Origin: Candidatus Obscuribacterales bacterium
GTDB lineage: Bacteria; Cyanobacteriota; Vampirovibrionia; Obscuribacterales; Obscuribacteraceae
Assembly: GCA_020054205.1 (NCBI GenBank)
Contig: JAGVLS010000018.1
Coordinates: 248,001-312,000, forward strand
Length of the DNA stretch: 64,000 nt
Direction of reading: 5' to 3'
Below the pieces are notes generated by a model. The model was not told where the DNA came from, did not search any database, and was given only the letters and a program-made list of their open reading frames with translations. Below are positions 45,590 to 53,186 of this stretch, piece by piece. The translations under genes and the position numbers were made by a program. The first letter of the stretch is position 1, and each line of letters opens with the position of its first letter.

Positions 45590-46849
45590 ATGACATCCGA
45601 GTCTAAACCAATTCGTTTAGGCGATATGCTCTTAGATGCTGGCTTATTATCTGAGCAAGACTTACATGAAGCTGCGCAATTGGCTATTGAGATATCTTTG
45701 CCATTGGGCAAAGTTTTGGTTATGTCGGGTTTTATTGGTGAGGTGCTATTACAAAAGGTAATTCAAGCTCAATCAATGGTAAAAGATCAGCTTATTACTA
45801 TGAGTATGGCTCGCGATGCTATTAAGGTTGTTGCTAATGAAGGAATACCACTTGATGTTGCTTTAGTTAGGTTAGGATTTGTTCCACACGAAACCCAAAC
45901 AACCAATAAATTAGGAGAACTTTTATTAGACTCCGGTATCGTTAGCTATGAACAAATTAATGATGCTTTGAAATCGACAGCTGATACGGGACTGCCCTTA
46001 GGAAGAGTATTAGTTTTAACTGGGCATCTGAAAGAAGAAATTTTATGGGCGGCTTTAAATGCACAAGTATTAATTAGAGATGGAAAAATTACTCGTCAGC
46101 AAGCAATTGCTGGATTAAAATCAGCTCTTCGTCGTCATTTAAGTATTGAACAAGCTCTAGATGAACATGGCATATTAAGACCAGGCTCTCACAATAAGAT
46201 AAAACTGGGCGAATTGTTAGTAATGTCTTCTGTCTTGAAAGAAAGCGATATTATGGATGCGCTTGAACTGGGCATACTCCACAATAAGCCTTTAGGGCAA
46301 GTTTTGACAGAAAAAAAATTGATAAATAAAGATACTCTGGCTTCAGCACTGAGATTACAAGAAATGGTGGACAATGGAACTTTGTCACCAGTTGGATCAG
46401 CAGAAGTTTTAAAACAGATTCATATCAATGGACTATCGATTGTACAAGCTGTAGCAGAACTTGGTTTGTTACCGCAAAGGTCGCATGAGACAGTTCGTTT
46501 AGGTGAATTATTGAAATTAGCAGGTCTTATTACCGAACCTGATATTCAAGAAGCTCTTAGACTGAGTTTGAAAAATTCATCACTGGTTGGAAAAATTCTA
46601 CTTATATCTGGACTCATCGATGAACATACATTGCATGCAGCACTGCGCTGTCAGTTTTTGTTGAGAGAAGGTTTTTTGAAACAAGAACAAGCAATTATTG
46701 CTTTGCATTATTGTCAGAGACTACAGTGTTCATTAGATGATGCTTTAGATGAATTGGGTTGGACTGTATCAACTAGGCGAAGGCTTGATCCAGAATTAGG
46801 AATGATTGGCAATGTTAATCAAGACAATTCAGGCTCAAGACCTAATTAG
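45590..46849 (+). CDS. Protein of four tandem MshE-N-like repeats
   Basis: 419 aa made almost only of four units of about 90 to 97 residues, at 8-98, 107-197, 204-295 and 302-391. Each begins with a LGxLLLxxGLI-type helix (RLGDMLLDAGLL, KLGELLLDSGIV, KLGELLVMSSVL, RLGELLKLAGLI). Each continues with a PLGKVLVMSGFI-type helix and ends at an ALxxLG(F/L/W) segment. The first half of each unit resembles the N-terminal domain of MshE/PilB-type ATPases, some of which bind cyclic-di-GMP. No ATPase domain is present. A scaffold or c-di-GMP-binding adaptor is inferred. AGGAGGG lies 12 bases before the ATG. It overlaps tatC by four bases, tail to tail. Confidence 0.72.
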   Translation: MTSESKPIRLGDMLLDAGLLSEQDLHEAAQLAIEISLPLGKVLVMSGFIGEVLLQKVIQAQSMVKDQLITMSMARDAIKVVANEGIPLDVALVRLGFVPHETQTTNKLGELLLDSGIVSYEQINDALKSTADTGLPLGRVLVLTGHLKEEILWAALNAQVLIRDGKITRQQAIAGLKSALRRHLSIEQALDEHGILRPGSHNKIKLGELLVMSSVLKESDIMDALELGILHNKPLGQVLTEKKLINKDTLASALRLQEMVDNGTLSPVGSAEVLKQIHINGLSIVQAVAELGLLPQRSHETVRLGELLKLAGLITEPDIQEALRLSLKNSSLVGKILLISGLIDEHTLHAALRCQFLLREGFLKQEQAIIALHYCQRLQCSLDDALDELGWTVSTRRRLDPELGMIGNVNQDNSGSRPN

Positions 46850-47580
46850 TGTCCAAAAATTCTAATTAATAATACAGAAGCAAAATATAAACAAACTAAT
46901 GCTGCCATAACAATCAACATTGAAAATACTGTTGGATCTGGAGTGACTACAGCTGCCACAATAGCTGACCCCAATATGGCATAGCGAGAAGCTGACAACA
47001 TTTGTTTTGAACTTATCAAATCTGTAAAAGATAATGCAAACAAAATAAGTGGTAATTGAAAACATAATCCCATGTATAAAATTACTGTGATAACTAATGA
47101 TATGTAGAAATCAAGCCTTTGATGAATAGGAGCCATGCTTTGTCCAAAATTGCCAAAAAATGAAAGCATTGGTGGTAGTACAAGATAATAAGCAAAAGCA
47201 CTGCCAGATAAAAATAGTAATGGTGCTCCAATAATAATAGGAATTAAGATTTGTTTTTCGTTGCGCTTTAATCCTGGTAAAACAAATTGAGTTATTTCAA
47301 AAAGAATGAGTGGAGAAGCTAAGATAATTGCTATATAAAAAGCAACTTTGAAAAATACAAATAATGGCTCTTCTAAAGAAAGAGCTTGAAATTGGATATT
47401 GGTAGCTGGTTTTTCTAAAAAGACAATGACATGGTTGGCAAATAATAAAGCAATAGAAAAAGCAATGGCTAAATAGAGAGCACTTCTTAAAACCCGATTC
47501 CTGAGTTCATCTAAATGATCGATAAGGCTCATTGTCGAATCTCTGTTTTCTATTGGATTTTCAGATGTTTCATTGTTCAT
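46846..47580 (-). CDS. tatC: Sec-independent protein translocase TatC
   Basis: Core receptor of the twin-arginine pathway that exports folded proteins. 244 aa with six spans. It has the N-terminal SLIDHLDELRNRVLRSALYL, the periplasmic segment PLFVFFKVAFY, and ITQFVLPGLKRNEKQILIPI with the conserved FxxPGL motif. The usual C-terminal TPDP motif is present in VVTPDPTVFSML. tatA and tatB are not adjacent. Confidence 0.93.
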   Translation of the reverse strand: MNNETSENPIENRDSTMSLIDHLDELRNRVLRSALYLAIAFSIALLFANHVIVFLEKPATNIQFQALSLEEPLFVFFKVAFYIAIILASPLILFEITQFVLPGLKRNEKQILIPIIIGAPLLFLSGSAFAYYLVLPPMLSFFGNFGQSMAPIHQRLDFYISLVITVILYMGLCFQLPLILFALSFTDLISSKQMLSASRYAILGSAIVAAVVTPDPTVFSMLIVMAALVCLYFASVLLIRIFGH

Positions 47581-47589
47581 TGTATTAGC

Positions 47590-48378
47590 TTATTTTTTCT
47601 CACTAAGACGTTGTTGATATGCTTCGTACAAAATAATACCAGCAGAAATTGCTACATTTAAAGATTCGACATTTTCATTCATGGGAATGCTGATTTTTTC
47701 GTGGGCAGATGAGATGGCAAGTTTGGATAATCCTTGCCCTTCACTACCAAATATAAATGCACTAGCTCCTTTTAAATTAGCTTTATTGTAGGGTGTTTTA
47801 GCACTAGCATCGGCTGCAATAATTTTTATATTTTGCTTTTTAAGTAAATCCAATAAGGTTTCAATTTCAATATCAAATGCAATTGGCAAACCAAATAATG
47901 TGCCCATTGCTGAGCGAACCACTTTTGGGTTATAAAGACTGGCGCATCCTTTGGTTAAAACTATACCAGTGGCAGATGTAGCAAGTGCTGTGCGAATAAT
48001 AGTACCTATATTGCCTGGATCTTGAATTGATTCAGCTATAACAATAAATGGAGTGTGATTTGATTCAAATATTGCCTGAATAGAATTTGTTGGAATTTTT
48101 GCTACAGCAATTATTTCACATGAAGTGTCTGTCGTAGCTAGTTGTTCTAACTGCTTATCATTGGTTGTGAATATTTCTTGTGTCGAGATTCCTGATGGTA
48201 AATTATTTGTTTTACAAAATGAATTGCTACAAACAACTTGTTCTATTTCAATATTGTATTTAATCGCCTCATGCAAGCACTTTTGCCCTTCAATCAAAAA
48301 CAAGCTTTGCTCTTCGCGTGCTTTTTGTGTATGTAAGGACTTGATTTTTTTTGCAAGAGTATTTGACAGTGGTTTCAT
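47590..48378 (-). CDS. TrmH/SpoU-family RNA 2'-O-methyltransferase
   Basis: 262 aa. The N-terminal substrate-binding part (KIKSLHTQKAREEQSLFLIEGQKCLHEAIK) is RlmB/TsnR-like. The SPOUT catalytic domain has the three motifs VIAESIQDPGNIGTIIRTA (Asn/Arg), FIFGSEGQGLS and ISIPMNENVESLNVAISAGIILYE. It methylates ribose in rRNA or tRNA using SAM; the target base is unknown. It lies 48 bases after rplT, a common neighbour, probably in the same transcript. Confidence 0.9.
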   Translation of the reverse strand: MKPLSNTLAKKIKSLHTQKAREEQSLFLIEGQKCLHEAIKYNIEIEQVVCSNSFCKTNNLPSGISTQEIFTTNDKQLEQLATTDTSCEIIAVAKIPTNSIQAIFESNHTPFIVIAESIQDPGNIGTIIRTALATSATGIVLTKGCASLYNPKVVRSAMGTLFGLPIAFDIEIETLLDLLKKQNIKIIAADASAKTPYNKANLKGASAFIFGSEGQGLSKLAISSAHEKISIPMNENVESLNVAISAGIILYEAYQQRLSEKK

Positions 48379-48425
48379 ATCAATAAATCCACTCCAAATA
48401 GTTGTTTTGCATCACGTATTTTTAT

Positions 48426-48776
48426 TTAGCCTTTTTTGGCTATCTCAATCAATTGTGTAAAGGCGTTATTGTCGTGAATAGCCATTTCAGCTAGTGCTTT
48501 ACGATTGAGGTTGATTTGTGCTTTGTTCAATTTATTCATGAAAAAGCTGTAGCTCATATTGTGTTCACGGCAAGCTGCATTGATACGTGTAATCCAGAGT
48601 CTACGGAAATCACGTTTGCGTTTTCTGCGATCGCGATAAGCATTGCGAAAAGCTGAAATAACTGCTTGGTTTGCTGCAATAAATAAAGTTGATTTAGAAC
48701 CGCGAAAACCTTTGGCGAACTTTAGTATCTTTTTGTGTCTCTTTTGGAGAACATTGCCACGTTTTACTCTTGCCAT
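48426..48776 (-). CDS. rplT: Ribosomal protein L20
   Basis: 116 aa, usual length. It has the basic N-terminal [29 protein letters not shown] and the C-terminal [19 protein letters not shown]. It binds 23S rRNA early in assembly and represses its own operon in known bacteria. It is last of infC-rpmI-rplT. A structured 104-base gap precedes it. GGAG lies before the ATG. Confidence 0.96.
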   Translation of the reverse strand: MARVKRGNVLQKRHKKILKFAKGFRGSKSTLFIAANQAVISAFRNAYRDRRKRKRDFRRLWITRINAACREHNMSYSFFMNKLNKAQINLNRKALAEMAIHDNNAFTQLIEIAKKG

Positions 48777-48880
48777 TTTGAATCTCCTACTTATTCATTA
48801 GTGAATTTATTTGTTTATGCCCTGGTCGTCGGGGAGGAGTTCCCTTAGACGCTTGAGACATGTTTTTTGAATGATTTATA
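48777..48880 (-). promoter_or_regulatory. Structured GC-rich gap between rpmI and rplT, possible L20 control site
   Basis: On the minus strand the 104 bases contain nested arms CGTC-GGGA-loop-TCCC-GACG, then a GACCAGGGC stretch. A small ATTCA/TGAAT hairpin lies just before the rplT Shine-Dalgarno. The centre is much richer in G and C than the surroundings. L20 is known to repress this operon by binding rRNA-like mRNA structure. This location and fold suggest such a site, not proven from sequence. Confidence 0.4.
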
Positions 48881-49090
48881 TTAACGAAGGTATTTCTTAT
48901 AAGGAAACATTTCCAGAACATGTTTAGTGAATTCTGGGGCTACTTCTCTCCAACCGCGCAAATTACGCTTTTTATCAGCTGACTTCCACTCATTAAGATG
49001 GCGTCGACCGCCTTTTTTACGTAAAACTTTGCCGGTGGCGGTTATTTTAAAACGCCTGGCAGCAGCTTTATTTGTTTTCATCTTAGGCAT
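48881..49090 (-). CDS. rpmI: Ribosomal protein L35
   Basis: 69 aa and highly basic. It has the family start [22 protein letters not shown], then [23 protein letters not shown], and ends near [10 protein letters not shown] large-subunit protein encoded between infC and rplT as in most bacteria. GGAGAG precedes the ATG. Confidence 0.95.
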   Translation of the reverse strand: MPKMKTNKAAARRFKITATGKVLRKKGGRRHLNEWKSADKKRNLRGWREVAPEFTKHVLEMFPYKKYLR

Positions 49091-49120
49091 AGATTCTCTC
49101 CATTATGCTTAATGTGCTCT

Positions 49121-49684
49121 TTATGTTTTTCTTTGCGGATTTGGAGCAAGAATCATAATAACACTTTTACCTTCTATTTTTGGCTCTCTGTCAATGATTG
49201 CATAATCTTTTAGATCATTAAAAAAACGTTCGGCTAAATCCATAGCCATCTGCGCATGCTGAATTTCACGACCTCTAAGCATAATTAGTACTTTGGTCTT
49301 ATCACCATCAGTAAGAAATTTTTGAGTATTTCTTACTCTTACTTGGTAGTCATGCTCTTTGATTTGGTAGCCCATCTTGACTTCTTTGACATCTATAATG
49401 TGATGCTTTTTCTTAGCTTCACGAGCCCGTTTGTCCTGTTCAAATTTAAAACGTCCATAATCCATAATGCGAGCGACAGGAGGACTGGCATCTGGCTGAA
49501 CTAAGAATAAATCAAGACCTCTTTCTTTGGCTGTGGCTAAGGCTTCCCTGGTTGCCACAATTCCGAGTTGTGTGCCTTCTTCATCTATCAAACGAACTTC
49601 TCTTTCTCTAATTCGTTCGTTAAGTAAAGGTAATTCTTTTTTTGGCTCTGGTTTACGTAATTCTGGTTTATCTGGTGTGTTCAA
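49121..49684 (-). CDS. infC: Translation initiation factor IF-3
   Basis: 187 aa. The N-domain has LPLLNERIREREVRLIDEEGTQLGIV. The C-domain has EVKMGYQIKEHDYQVRVRNTQKFL and VLIMLRGREIQHAQMAMDLAERF. It keeps 30S subunits free and checks the start codon. The start is TTG (AGGAG 13 bases upstream); there is no ATG before about codon 70. A rare start for infC lets IF-3 repress itself in known bacteria, so this TTG may be regulatory. It begins the infC-rpmI-rplT cluster, with the tRNA-Leu gene just upstream. Confidence 0.95.
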   Translation of the reverse strand: MNTPDKPELRKPEPKKELPLLNERIREREVRLIDEEGTQLGIVATREALATAKERGLDLFLVQPDASPPVARIMDYGRFKFEQDKRAREAKKKHHIIDVKEVKMGYQIKEHDYQVRVRNTQKFLTDGDKTKVLIMLRGREIQHAQMAMDLAERFFNDLKDYAIIDREPKIEGKSVIMILAPNPQRKT

Positions 49685-49739
49685 GCTGTAACTATTTCTC
49701 CTAATTTTCTATCTAAATCTAATTCAATTATCAATCATT

Positions 49740-49822
49740 TGCCGAAGGTGGGACTTGAACCCACAAGAGCTAGTGCTCACTACGCTCTGAACGTAGCGTG
49801 TTTGCCATTTCACCACTTCGGC
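49740..49822 (-). tRNA. tRNA-Leu (anticodon CAG)
   Basis: On the minus strand the acceptor arms GCCGAAG and CTTCGGC pair fully, with A as discriminator. The anticodon stem CTACG/CGTAG holds the loop TTCAGAG, giving CAG, which reads CUG. The T-arm is GTGGG-TTCAAGT-CCCAC. The long variable arm (GAGCACTAGCTC) is typical of tRNA-Leu. CCA is not encoded. It lies between rpsR and infC on the same strand. Confidence 0.96.
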
Positions 49823-49856
49823 ATGGTTCTAATATCAATAGCTCCCACATTTCGAG

Positions 49857-49879
49857 TAGCACAAAGTTTAGCACAAAGT
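49857..49879. repeat. Two 11-base direct repeats upstream of tRNA-Leu
   Basis: TAGCACAAAGT occurs at 49857-49867 and again at 49869-49879, one base apart, so on nearly the same helical face. It lies 35 bases upstream of the tRNA. It could be a binding site or a local duplication. No known motif is recognised. Confidence 0.4.
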
Positions 49880-49920
49880 AAATTGTAACTCATATTTGGC
49901 TGTATTCCACTATTGATAAT

Positions 49921-50169
49921 CTAACCATCTGCCGTGAATGGCATTAAAGCTATTTCTCTAGATCTTTTTATTGCAACTGTTAAAGCACGTTGATGTCCAG
50001 CACAATTACCGGAAATACGTCTTGGCAATATTTTGCCTCTTTCGGTCACATATTTTTTTAAGCGATTTGGATCTTTGTAATCAATAAAATCTACCTTGTC
50101 AGCGCAAAAATTACATGTTTTGCGTCTGCGTGGAGGTGAACCTGCATTATCCATTTGATTGTAAGCCAT
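49921..50169 (-). CDS. rpsR: Ribosomal protein S18
   Basis: 82 aa. It has [48 protein letters not shown], the S18 core. CxxC plus a later Cys and His make a zinc-binding form. It pairs with S6 on the 30S platform. AGGAGAG precedes the ATG. Third gene of rpsF-ssb-rpsR; rplI does not follow, unlike in many bacteria. Confidence 0.95.
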   Translation of the reverse strand: MAYNQMDNAGSPPRRRKTCNFCADKVDFIDYKDPNRLKKYVTERGKILPRRISGNCAGHQRALTVAIKRSREIALMPFTADG

Positions 50170-50188
50170 TTATACTTCTCTCCTATTC

Positions 50189-50635
50189 CTAAAATGGAAT
50201 TTCATCTTCATTAGCAAAAATTGCATCAATATCTTCTTTTTGAGTAGTTTTAGCTCGAGCACTAGTTTTACTAGCTGCATGAGCAAAATCACCCTCACTA
50301 TTTCCTTGAGATGTTGTTTGACTTAGATTTTCTACATAACTAGCATCAATTTCAGCATCTCTTCTTTTTTGTCCTTCGGTATTTGTGTAATTGCTTATTT
50401 GTATTCTGCCATCAACAGCCACCAAATCACCTTTTTTAATTTGTGTTGCACAGCGTTCTGCTAATTCACGCCATGTAACTACTTTTACAGTTTGTGTTTC
50501 TACTGTGCCGTCAGCCTTTGCTGGGGACTCTACGGCAATAGCAAATTCTGTTACAGCAACATTTGTGTTTGGTGTAAATCGTTTTTCTGGCTGACGAACA
50601 ACTCGTCCTGATACTACAATTTTGCTTATACTCAC
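50189..50635 (-). CDS. ssb: Single-stranded DNA-binding protein
   Basis: 148 aa. The OB-fold is at 1-100 (ISKIVVSGRVVRQPEKRFTPN, VKVVTWRELAERCATQIKKGDLVAVDGRIQ). An unstructured linker is followed by the acidic C-terminal tip DEIPF, which contacts replication and repair proteins. The start is GTG with AGAGGA upstream. Its place between rpsF and rpsR is the widespread arrangement. Confidence 0.94.
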   Translation of the reverse strand: MSISKIVVSGRVVRQPEKRFTPNTNVAVTEFAIAVESPAKADGTVETQTVKVVTWRELAERCATQIKKGDLVAVDGRIQISNYTNTEGQKRRDAEIDASYVENLSQTTSQGNSEGDFAHAASKTSARAKTTQKEDIDAIFANEDEIPF

Positions 50636-50675
50636 ACAATAATCCTCTTAGAAAGATAAGACCGAAAGACAATTT

Positions 50676-50996
50676 CTATAATGTTGTTCCAACTGCTGCT
50701 TCATCTAATACAACAATAATTGAACGAATTATATCTTCGGATAAAGTCATCATCTTTTTTACTGCTGAAACAGATTCTGGAGCTATGGAAAATCGCATTA
50801 AAACAAAAAAGCCATCGCGCATCTTTTTAACTTCATAAGCTAAGCGGCGACGTCCTTTCTTTTCTGTTGCAATTATATTGCCCCCTAAGCCTTTAATATA
50901 TTCTTCAACAGATGCTACAGCACGATCTGCTGCTTCATCGTCAATATTAGGCCGGATTATAAAAACAGATTCGTATTTGATATTTTTATTGGTCAA
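50676..50996 (-). CDS. rpsF: Ribosomal protein S6
   Basis: 106 aa from the TTG at 50996, which has GGGGG eight bases upstream. The longer frame from 51017 would put that Shine-Dalgarno inside the gene. Core sequence: YESVFIIRPNIDDEAADRAVASVEEYIKGLGGNI, then KKGRRRLAYEVKKMRDGFFVLMRF. It binds S18 and 16S rRNA. First gene of the rpsF-ssb-rpsR operon. Confidence 0.94.
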   Translation of the reverse strand: MTNKNIKYESVFIIRPNIDDEAADRAVASVEEYIKGLGGNIIATEKKGRRRLAYEVKKMRDGFFVLMRFSIAPESVSAVKKMMTLSEDIIRSIIVVLDEAAVGTTL

Positions 50997-51062
50997 AATA
51001 ATATCCCCCGTGGTCAAAATGTCCTTACTTTAAGGCAAGGGAAAGGTTTATATAGGCGGTTT

Positions 51063-51071
51063 ATTATAGCA
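51063..51071 (-). promoter_or_regulatory. Extended -10 promoter of rpsF-ssb-rpsR
   Basis: On the minus strand TGC plus TATAAT, a full consensus extended -10, 66 bases before the rpsF start. The leader has a CCTTA-AAG-TAAGG hairpin and an ACCGCC stretch, where an S6:S18 binding site is known in other bacteria. No -35 is obvious. Confidence 0.5.
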
Positions 51072-51147
51072 AGATTTCTCATTTTATTTGCTGATTAGAG
51101 AGCTTTTCTAGTTAATAGAGAGTAATTCATTAATATTTTCCATTTAA

Positions 51148-51161
51148 GGGGGATTTTCCCC
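51148..51161. repeat. Short GGGGA/TCCCC dyad in the rpsF-LysM intergenic region
   Basis: GGGGA and TCCCC flank three Ts, following one more G. G/C runs like this are rare in this AT-rich region. It lies between two divergent promoters and may be a protein site. There is no terminator-type T-run. Confidence 0.25.
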
Positions 51162-51170
51162 ATTATTAGT

Positions 51171-51199
51171 TTGACTTAGGTAGTTGACATCAGTAGAGT
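51171..51199 (+). promoter_or_regulatory. Possible sigma-70 promoter of the LysM gene
   Basis: TTGACT at 51171-51176 and TAGAGT at 51194-51199 are separated by 17 bases. Each matches the consensus in four or five of six positions. The start would fall in the large inverted repeat just downstream. Confidence 0.35.
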
Positions 51200-51201
51200 A
51201 T

Positions 51202-51238
51202 TCTTACTTATCAAATATTTAATCTTTGATAAGTAAGA
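51202..51238 (+). promoter_or_regulatory. 14-base perfect inverted repeat before the LysM gene
   Basis: TCTTACTTATCAAA (51202-51215) and TTTGATAAGTAAGA (51225-51238) are perfect complements with a 9-base loop, 18 bases before the ATG. The 3' arm carries AGAGG (51236-51240), the only reasonable Shine-Dalgarno besides AAGG right at the start. It could act as an operator dyad or an RNA hairpin that hides the ribosome site. Confidence 0.55.
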
Positions 51239-51256
51239 GGTATTTATTTTAAGGCC

Positions 51257-53185
51257 ATGCCAATTAATTACAGACCATCTGACCATCAAGGAGCCGGCGG
51301 GGACACTGGCTTAGGTAGCACTGGCAGCGGCACAAAAGAACTTTCATATTCAGGACTATCGGCTGAAGTACAGTCACAGTTTGGACAAAATGTAGAAACT
51401 AGTACTCAGCATATTACGCAAGCTGCCCATGATTTTAAGCTCAATATTGTCTCGGATAAAGGCTTTTTGAATGTGCCGCCAGTAAAAGGTCTAGAAGTGG
51501 CTGGTTTAGCAGCGCCAATAGTACCAGGACAAGAAACAATTTCTCCTATGATTCAATTGATTATGCGTCTACCTGGGGCTATGGGAGTGACTTCTTCATT
51601 TTTTGAGGCGTTAGCTGCTTTATTTTTACCTGGACAAGACTTACTTTCTCAATTTACCCATACACTTTTTAATTTACCCGGTGCAATTGCTCATTTGCCA
51701 GCAAGTATTGGTTTAGAACATTTTCCTATTAATCTGTCACTATTGCCAGGCAATGCACCATTTTTTTCTAATTTTGGTCATTTATTTCATCAAAATGCAT
51801 TTAATCTTACTTTGTCTGATATGAAAACAGGATTGCACCTTAATTCATCTTTTGATCAATTTAGTTCATTTGGTAGAGATAAATTATTAACATCAGGAAC
51901 GGCTGATTTACAAAATCCACAATTTGAAGGGCTTAAAGCAGAAAATTATTTAAAAGATTCATCTCAAACATCGTCAGATTTAGGGCAAGCACCAATCTCT
52001 CAACATGGACAATTATCTGATACTTTATTAGCAGCAGATCCACCTGCATATCGTCCAACAATGGGAGGCTATTACAGTTCTACTGGCGGTATGCAGCCGC
52101 CTTCATCTAGTTTTGGTAGTCCAGCCACAACATCTGGAAATACCTGGGCAGGTACACAATCTAGTATAGGTAATTCAATGGAGGCATTGAAAGCAAAGCC
52201 TTTATCTATGGATGCCTTTAAAAAATTAAAAGCACCAACGAGCAATAATGTTGTTGATCATATTGGACGTCAGGCAAAAGCAGGACATAGTGCAGCACCG
52301 CATGCTGGTAATGACATGGCAGCCAGCAAAGCAATAAGCAATAAAACGGTAGATGGTATTTCACATCGCAACATACCTAAAGTTGAATATACAAAAAATG
52401 TGTCTCCTTCCCATTCGGTGAAACCTCAACAAGGAGAAATTAGTGATCCTGTACAAATTCAAACAAATAGAGAAGTAGCACAAATAAACGATCAAGTTGC
52501 TCAGTCTTATACTGTTCAGCGTGGTGATTGTTTGTGGGATATTGCACAAAACCAATTAGGTGATCCTTTACGTTGGCGAGAAATATATGATTTAAACGTA
52601 GATAAGATTGGTTCTGATCCTAATTTGATTTATTCTGGAACCACGCTAGATATGCCAGGGCAGGCTAATTTAACTGCTGATGCTGCTGGTAATTATGTAG
52701 TACAACCAGGTGATAATTTATGGGATATAGCTTCTAAACATTTAGGTGATGGTACTAAATGGGGTGATATATATAAAGCCAATGCTAGTATTATTGGTGA
52801 TAATCCACGCTTAATTATGCCTGGACAAGAATTGAATTTAAACATAGATGGAGCAAGTACTGCTACTGCAACGGCAAATAATAGTCCTTTATCATCTCTG
52901 CCAAATAATGATCCTAATTTTGATTTAGGTAATGCTACTCAAAATGGCTACACTGGTAGTCCTATAGAAAATCAAACAAATAATTTTGCTACTAAAGGCA
53001 ATACAATGGGCATGAATTCTCTTCCAGCTTCCGACACAGGATTCATAGAGACATCTCTTAATTCTTCGACAATTCCAAATATTGATCCTGTGAATACTGC
53101 AAATAATACAAGTTCAAATAATTCAGTAGTTTCGTCAAATTTAGCTCCTGATTTATCTTTTTTACAAGACAAAAAAGGTAATTAA
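51257..53185 (+). CDS. Large low-complexity protein with two C-terminal LysM domains
   Basis: 642 aa. The first 410 residues are rich in Gly, Ser, Pro and Asn, with helical hydrophobic patches around 90-165 ([26 protein letters not shown]) but no signal peptide. Two LysM modules follow at about 416-468 ([30 protein letters not shown]) and 479-530 ([18 protein letters not shown]). They belong to the longer YgaU-type LysM. The tail is Asn/Ser-rich. Peptidoglycan or chitin-type glycan binding is expected of LysM. How it would leave the cell is unclear. The next gene is convergent, one base away. Confidence 0.7.
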   Translation: MPINYRPSDHQGAGGDTGLGSTGSGTKELSYSGLSAEVQSQFGQNVETSTQHITQAAHDFKLNIVSDKGFLNVPPVKGLEVAGLAAPIVPGQETISPMIQLIMRLPGAMGVTSSFFEALAALFLPGQDLLSQFTHTLFNLPGAIAHLPASIGLEHFPINLSLLPGNAPFFSNFGHLFHQNAFNLTLSDMKTGLHLNSSFDQFSSFGRDKLLTSGTADLQNPQFEGLKAENYLKDSSQTSSDLGQAPISQHGQLSDTLLAADPPAYRPTMGGYYSSTGGMQPPSSSFGSPATTSGNTWAGTQSSIGNSMEALKAKPLSMDAFKKLKAPTSNNVVDHIGRQAKAGHSAAPHAGNDMAASKAISNKTVDGISHRNIPKVEYTKNVSPSHSVKPQQGEISDPVQIQTNREVAQINDQVAQSYTVQRGDCLWDIAQNQLGDPLRWREIYDLNVDKIGSDPNLIYSGTTLDMPGQANLTADAAGNYVVQPGDNLWDIASKHLGDGTKWGDIYKANASIIGDNPRLIMPGQELNLNIDGASTATATANNSPLSSLPNNDPNFDLGNATQNGYTGSPIENQTNNFATKGNTMGMNSLPASDTGFIETSLNSSTIPNIDPVNTANNTSSNNSVVSSNLAPDLSFLQDKKGN

Positions 53186-53186
53186 A

